Assembly: GCA_015478945.1 (NCBI GenBank) | Contig: JABUQX010027550.1 | Span: 7,501-17,500 of the forward strand | From: Trachelipus rathkii | Taxonomy: Eukaryota; Arthropoda; Malacostraca; Isopoda; Trachelipodidae | Length of the DNA: 10,000 nt | Direction: 5' to 3' | Part shown: positions 8,590 to 10,000 of the stretch, in pieces | Numbering within the stretch: the stretch's first letter is position 1 | Layout of the letters: each line of letters starts with the position of its first letter | Notes under the pieces: generated by a model | What the model was told of the DNA's origin: nothing | Seen by the model: only the letters and a program-made list of their open reading frames with translations | The model's database searches: none | Position numbers and translations under genes: made by a program

Positions 8590-9040
8590 TGTGATGGGTG
8601 TGAAAACGTGGGGATTGAAGCCAGGTCCAGGGAAGTCTAAGCAAGTGCGAAGTATCTGTTCGAGGATGAAGGGGGTGAGAGGTTGTGTGGGGTTAGCAGA
8701 AGAGAGGATTAGGAAAAGGCTATGTGTGTAGGGAGATGTGTCATTGGAGAAATGTAGTTTGGGTAATAGAGCGGAGATAAGGCGAAATGATTAACGATGG
8801 ACTTCGTCATACTATGGGCAATCTAGTGAGAATGGAGGAACGAGAGTGTTAGGAGAGTTTTGGGAGGCGGGGTGGAATAGGAAGGAGGAAGGGAGAACCA
8901 AGAAGAGGTGTGGATGGAGATAAAGGAGATGTGGAGGAGGGAGGGATGAGGGAAGAGGTAGGGTGTTGGCGAGAGATAGGGTGGGGTGGAGGAGGTGGGT
9001 AGGAGATGAGGGGAGGTGTGAGTGGAAGAGGCTGTACGTA
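8590..9040 (+). pseudogene. LINE C-terminal region, broken
   Basis: After the RT core, TWGLKPG is read at 8606-8626, a conserved block just after the thumb in these LINEs. Further on are LVRMEE (about 8822-8839), an RTKKR-like basic patch, EIKEMWRREG (about 8910-8940), and LARDRVGWRRWVGDEG at 8966-9013 in frame 2. The last matches the usual C-terminal tail of this LINE family. The order agrees with an element complete at its 3' end. Frames differ between blocks. Confidence 0.75.
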
Positions 9041-9046
9041 CCACTA

Positions 9047-9060
9047 CCCGCTCAAGCGGG
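9047..9060 (+). other. Hairpin near the LINE 3' end
   Basis: CCCGC and GCGGG around a TCAA loop, extendable to a 6-base stem with a 2-base loop. It lies about 20 bases before the A-rich end of the LINE. Some LINEs use a 3' stem-loop to recruit their own reverse transcriptase. That role here is inference. Confidence 0.55.
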
Positions 9061-9082
9061 AAAATATTTAGGTAAAAATAAA

Positions 9083-9114
9083 AATATATAATAATATATA
9101 TATATATATATATA

Positions 9115-9157
<43 letters not shown>

Positions 9158-9216
9158 TATTATTATATATATATATATATATTATATATATATAATATAT
9201 ATATATATATATTATA
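9083..9216. repeat. Imperfect (TA)n array bordering the LINE on its 3' side
   Basis: Starts directly after the A-rich LINE end (GGTAAAAATAAAA). TA repeats with many one-base slips and a TTATTATTA patch. Confidence 0.92.
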
Positions 9217-9838
9217 AGACAGTATATTCACGAGCCATTGCCAGATTTGTATAAGTGAAAAGATCCTTGCTAAATGGTTCTCGCTCGGATTTCTTCATAT
9301 AGAAGATGAGCCTCTAAACTGAAAGCTCAGCGGGATATGCACATATAAAGCATCAATTATGCCATATAAAATTAGGGTTCTCGAAAGAAAAATATTTTCT
9401 CTACAATTGATACTGCCATTGTATTCATACTCTCTCATCCGATCACATGTGAACACGTGTGTACATCTACACAAAGGAGGGTAATTTGAAACTACACAAA
9501 ACATAGGTAACGAATTTTCCAAACCCGACATTTAAATATTAATCACTCAAAAGAAATATAACCAGCGTAAGTGTCTTCGCACTAGAGGTTCTTTTGTTCT
9601 TCTTTTGACTCTCTTGAGAAACCTTTAAACAATTTTCAGGTACAAAAATGAAACCCATTTTCATTCTATCAATTTGTCTTTAATGCCTAACTACATTTAC
9701 ATCCTTTTACAATGTAAACAATAGAGGTCTCTCGAAGAGCACAATTATAGAAGAAACTTTTCTTCCTACAATCGTTTTCACACAGATCTCTTTGCTTATA
9801 TTCTAATACCATTTCGGACAGAATACGCATAAATAAGG
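9217..9838. other. Unrecognised unique sequence
   Basis: About 620 bases of complex sequence between two (TA)n arrays. A 78-codon minus-strand frame at 9295-9531 has several Cys residues but no recognisable domain, and it lacks splice or expression evidence. I would not call it a gene. A pair of E-box-like sites lies at 9444-9461. This could be host single-copy DNA or an unknown old repeat. Confidence 0.4.
9444..9461. promoter_or_regulatory. Two adjacent E-box-type palindromes
   Basis: CACATGTG, then AA, then CACGTGTG. The first 8-mer is a perfect palindrome, the second contains CACGTG, and the whole 18-mer is an imperfect palindrome. E-boxes (CANNTG) are bound by bHLH factors. No nearby gene supports a regulatory role here, so this is only a motif match. 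Confidence 0.25.

Positions 9839-10000
<162 letters not shown>

Larger units (their letters stand above)
6046..9082 (+). mobile_element. Decayed, nearly full-length LINE (RTE-like)
   Basis: About 3 kb of G- and A-rich sequence with the order of a LINE: 5' leader, APE-type endonuclease (about 6200-6830), linker, reverse transcriptase (about 7560-8250), C-terminal region (about 8590-9040) and a short A-rich 3' end. The single endonuclease-RT coding region, the length, and the lack of any RNase H motif I could see point to an RTE-like element. The clade is inference. The coding sequence shifts among all three frames and has many TAG and TGA stops, so the copy is dead. (TA)n arrays abut both ends. 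The minus-strand frames at 7062-7508, 8100-8555 and 8823-9044 are composition artefacts. Confidence 0.85.

Noticed and set aside
8823..9044. A 73-codon minus-strand Ser/Pro/Thr-rich frame
   Set aside because: It is antisense to the conserved LINE C-terminal tail and is explained by base skew.
9295..9531. A 78-codon minus-strand frame with several Cys
   Set aside because: It has no recognisable domain, its Cys spacing fits no zinc finger I know, and a frame of this length is plausible by chance. Kept only as a note in the unique-sequence entry.

Overview
This window looks like intergenic DNA from a repeat-rich animal genome. A decapod crustacean (shrimp or crab) is the best guess. The guess rests on very long (TA)n arrays, (AC)n, (GA)n and (AAT)n microsatellites, and two decayed retrotransposons of types common in arthropods. 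No intact protein-coding gene, RNA gene, CRISPR array or prokaryotic operon was found. The host assignment is inference.

Layout. 1-206 is unrecognised unique DNA. 207-535 is an (AC)n tract running into a (TA)n array. 536-925 is non-coding sequence around a 61-base poly(A). 925-1208 is a second (TA)n array. About 1860-3799 is the 3' part of a dead BEL/Pao LTR retrotransposon: integrase N-terminal zinc-binding region, part of the catalytic core, C-terminal region, polypurine tract, and a probable 3' LTR bounded by TGTTAT...ATAACA. 4026-4212 holds (TA)n followed by (GA)n. 4213-5018 is unrecognised. 5019-5108 is an uninterrupted (AAT)30. 5109-6045 alternates (TA)n arrays with short unique islands. 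About 6046-9082 is a nearly full-length but badly frameshifted LINE (APE-type endonuclease plus reverse transcriptase, RTE-like by size and architecture). It is inserted between two (TA)n arrays and is strikingly purine- and G-rich on its sense (+) strand. 9217-9838 is unrecognised unique sequence, and 9839-10000 is a last (TA)n array.

Both retroelements lie on the + strand and neither can be active. The Pao copy has lost its reverse transcriptase, protease and gag region, the first catalytic Asp of its integrase and its 5' LTR, and it carries stops and frameshifts. The LINE copy changes frame many times. The long open frames on the minus strand across the LINE are by-products of its base composition, because a C/T-rich strand has few stop codons. 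I see no previously undescribed system here. The points most worth checking are the Pao LTR boundaries, the G-quadruplex motif and terminal hairpins of the LINE, its position inside (TA)n DNA, and the single-base phase slips in the (TA)n arrays.
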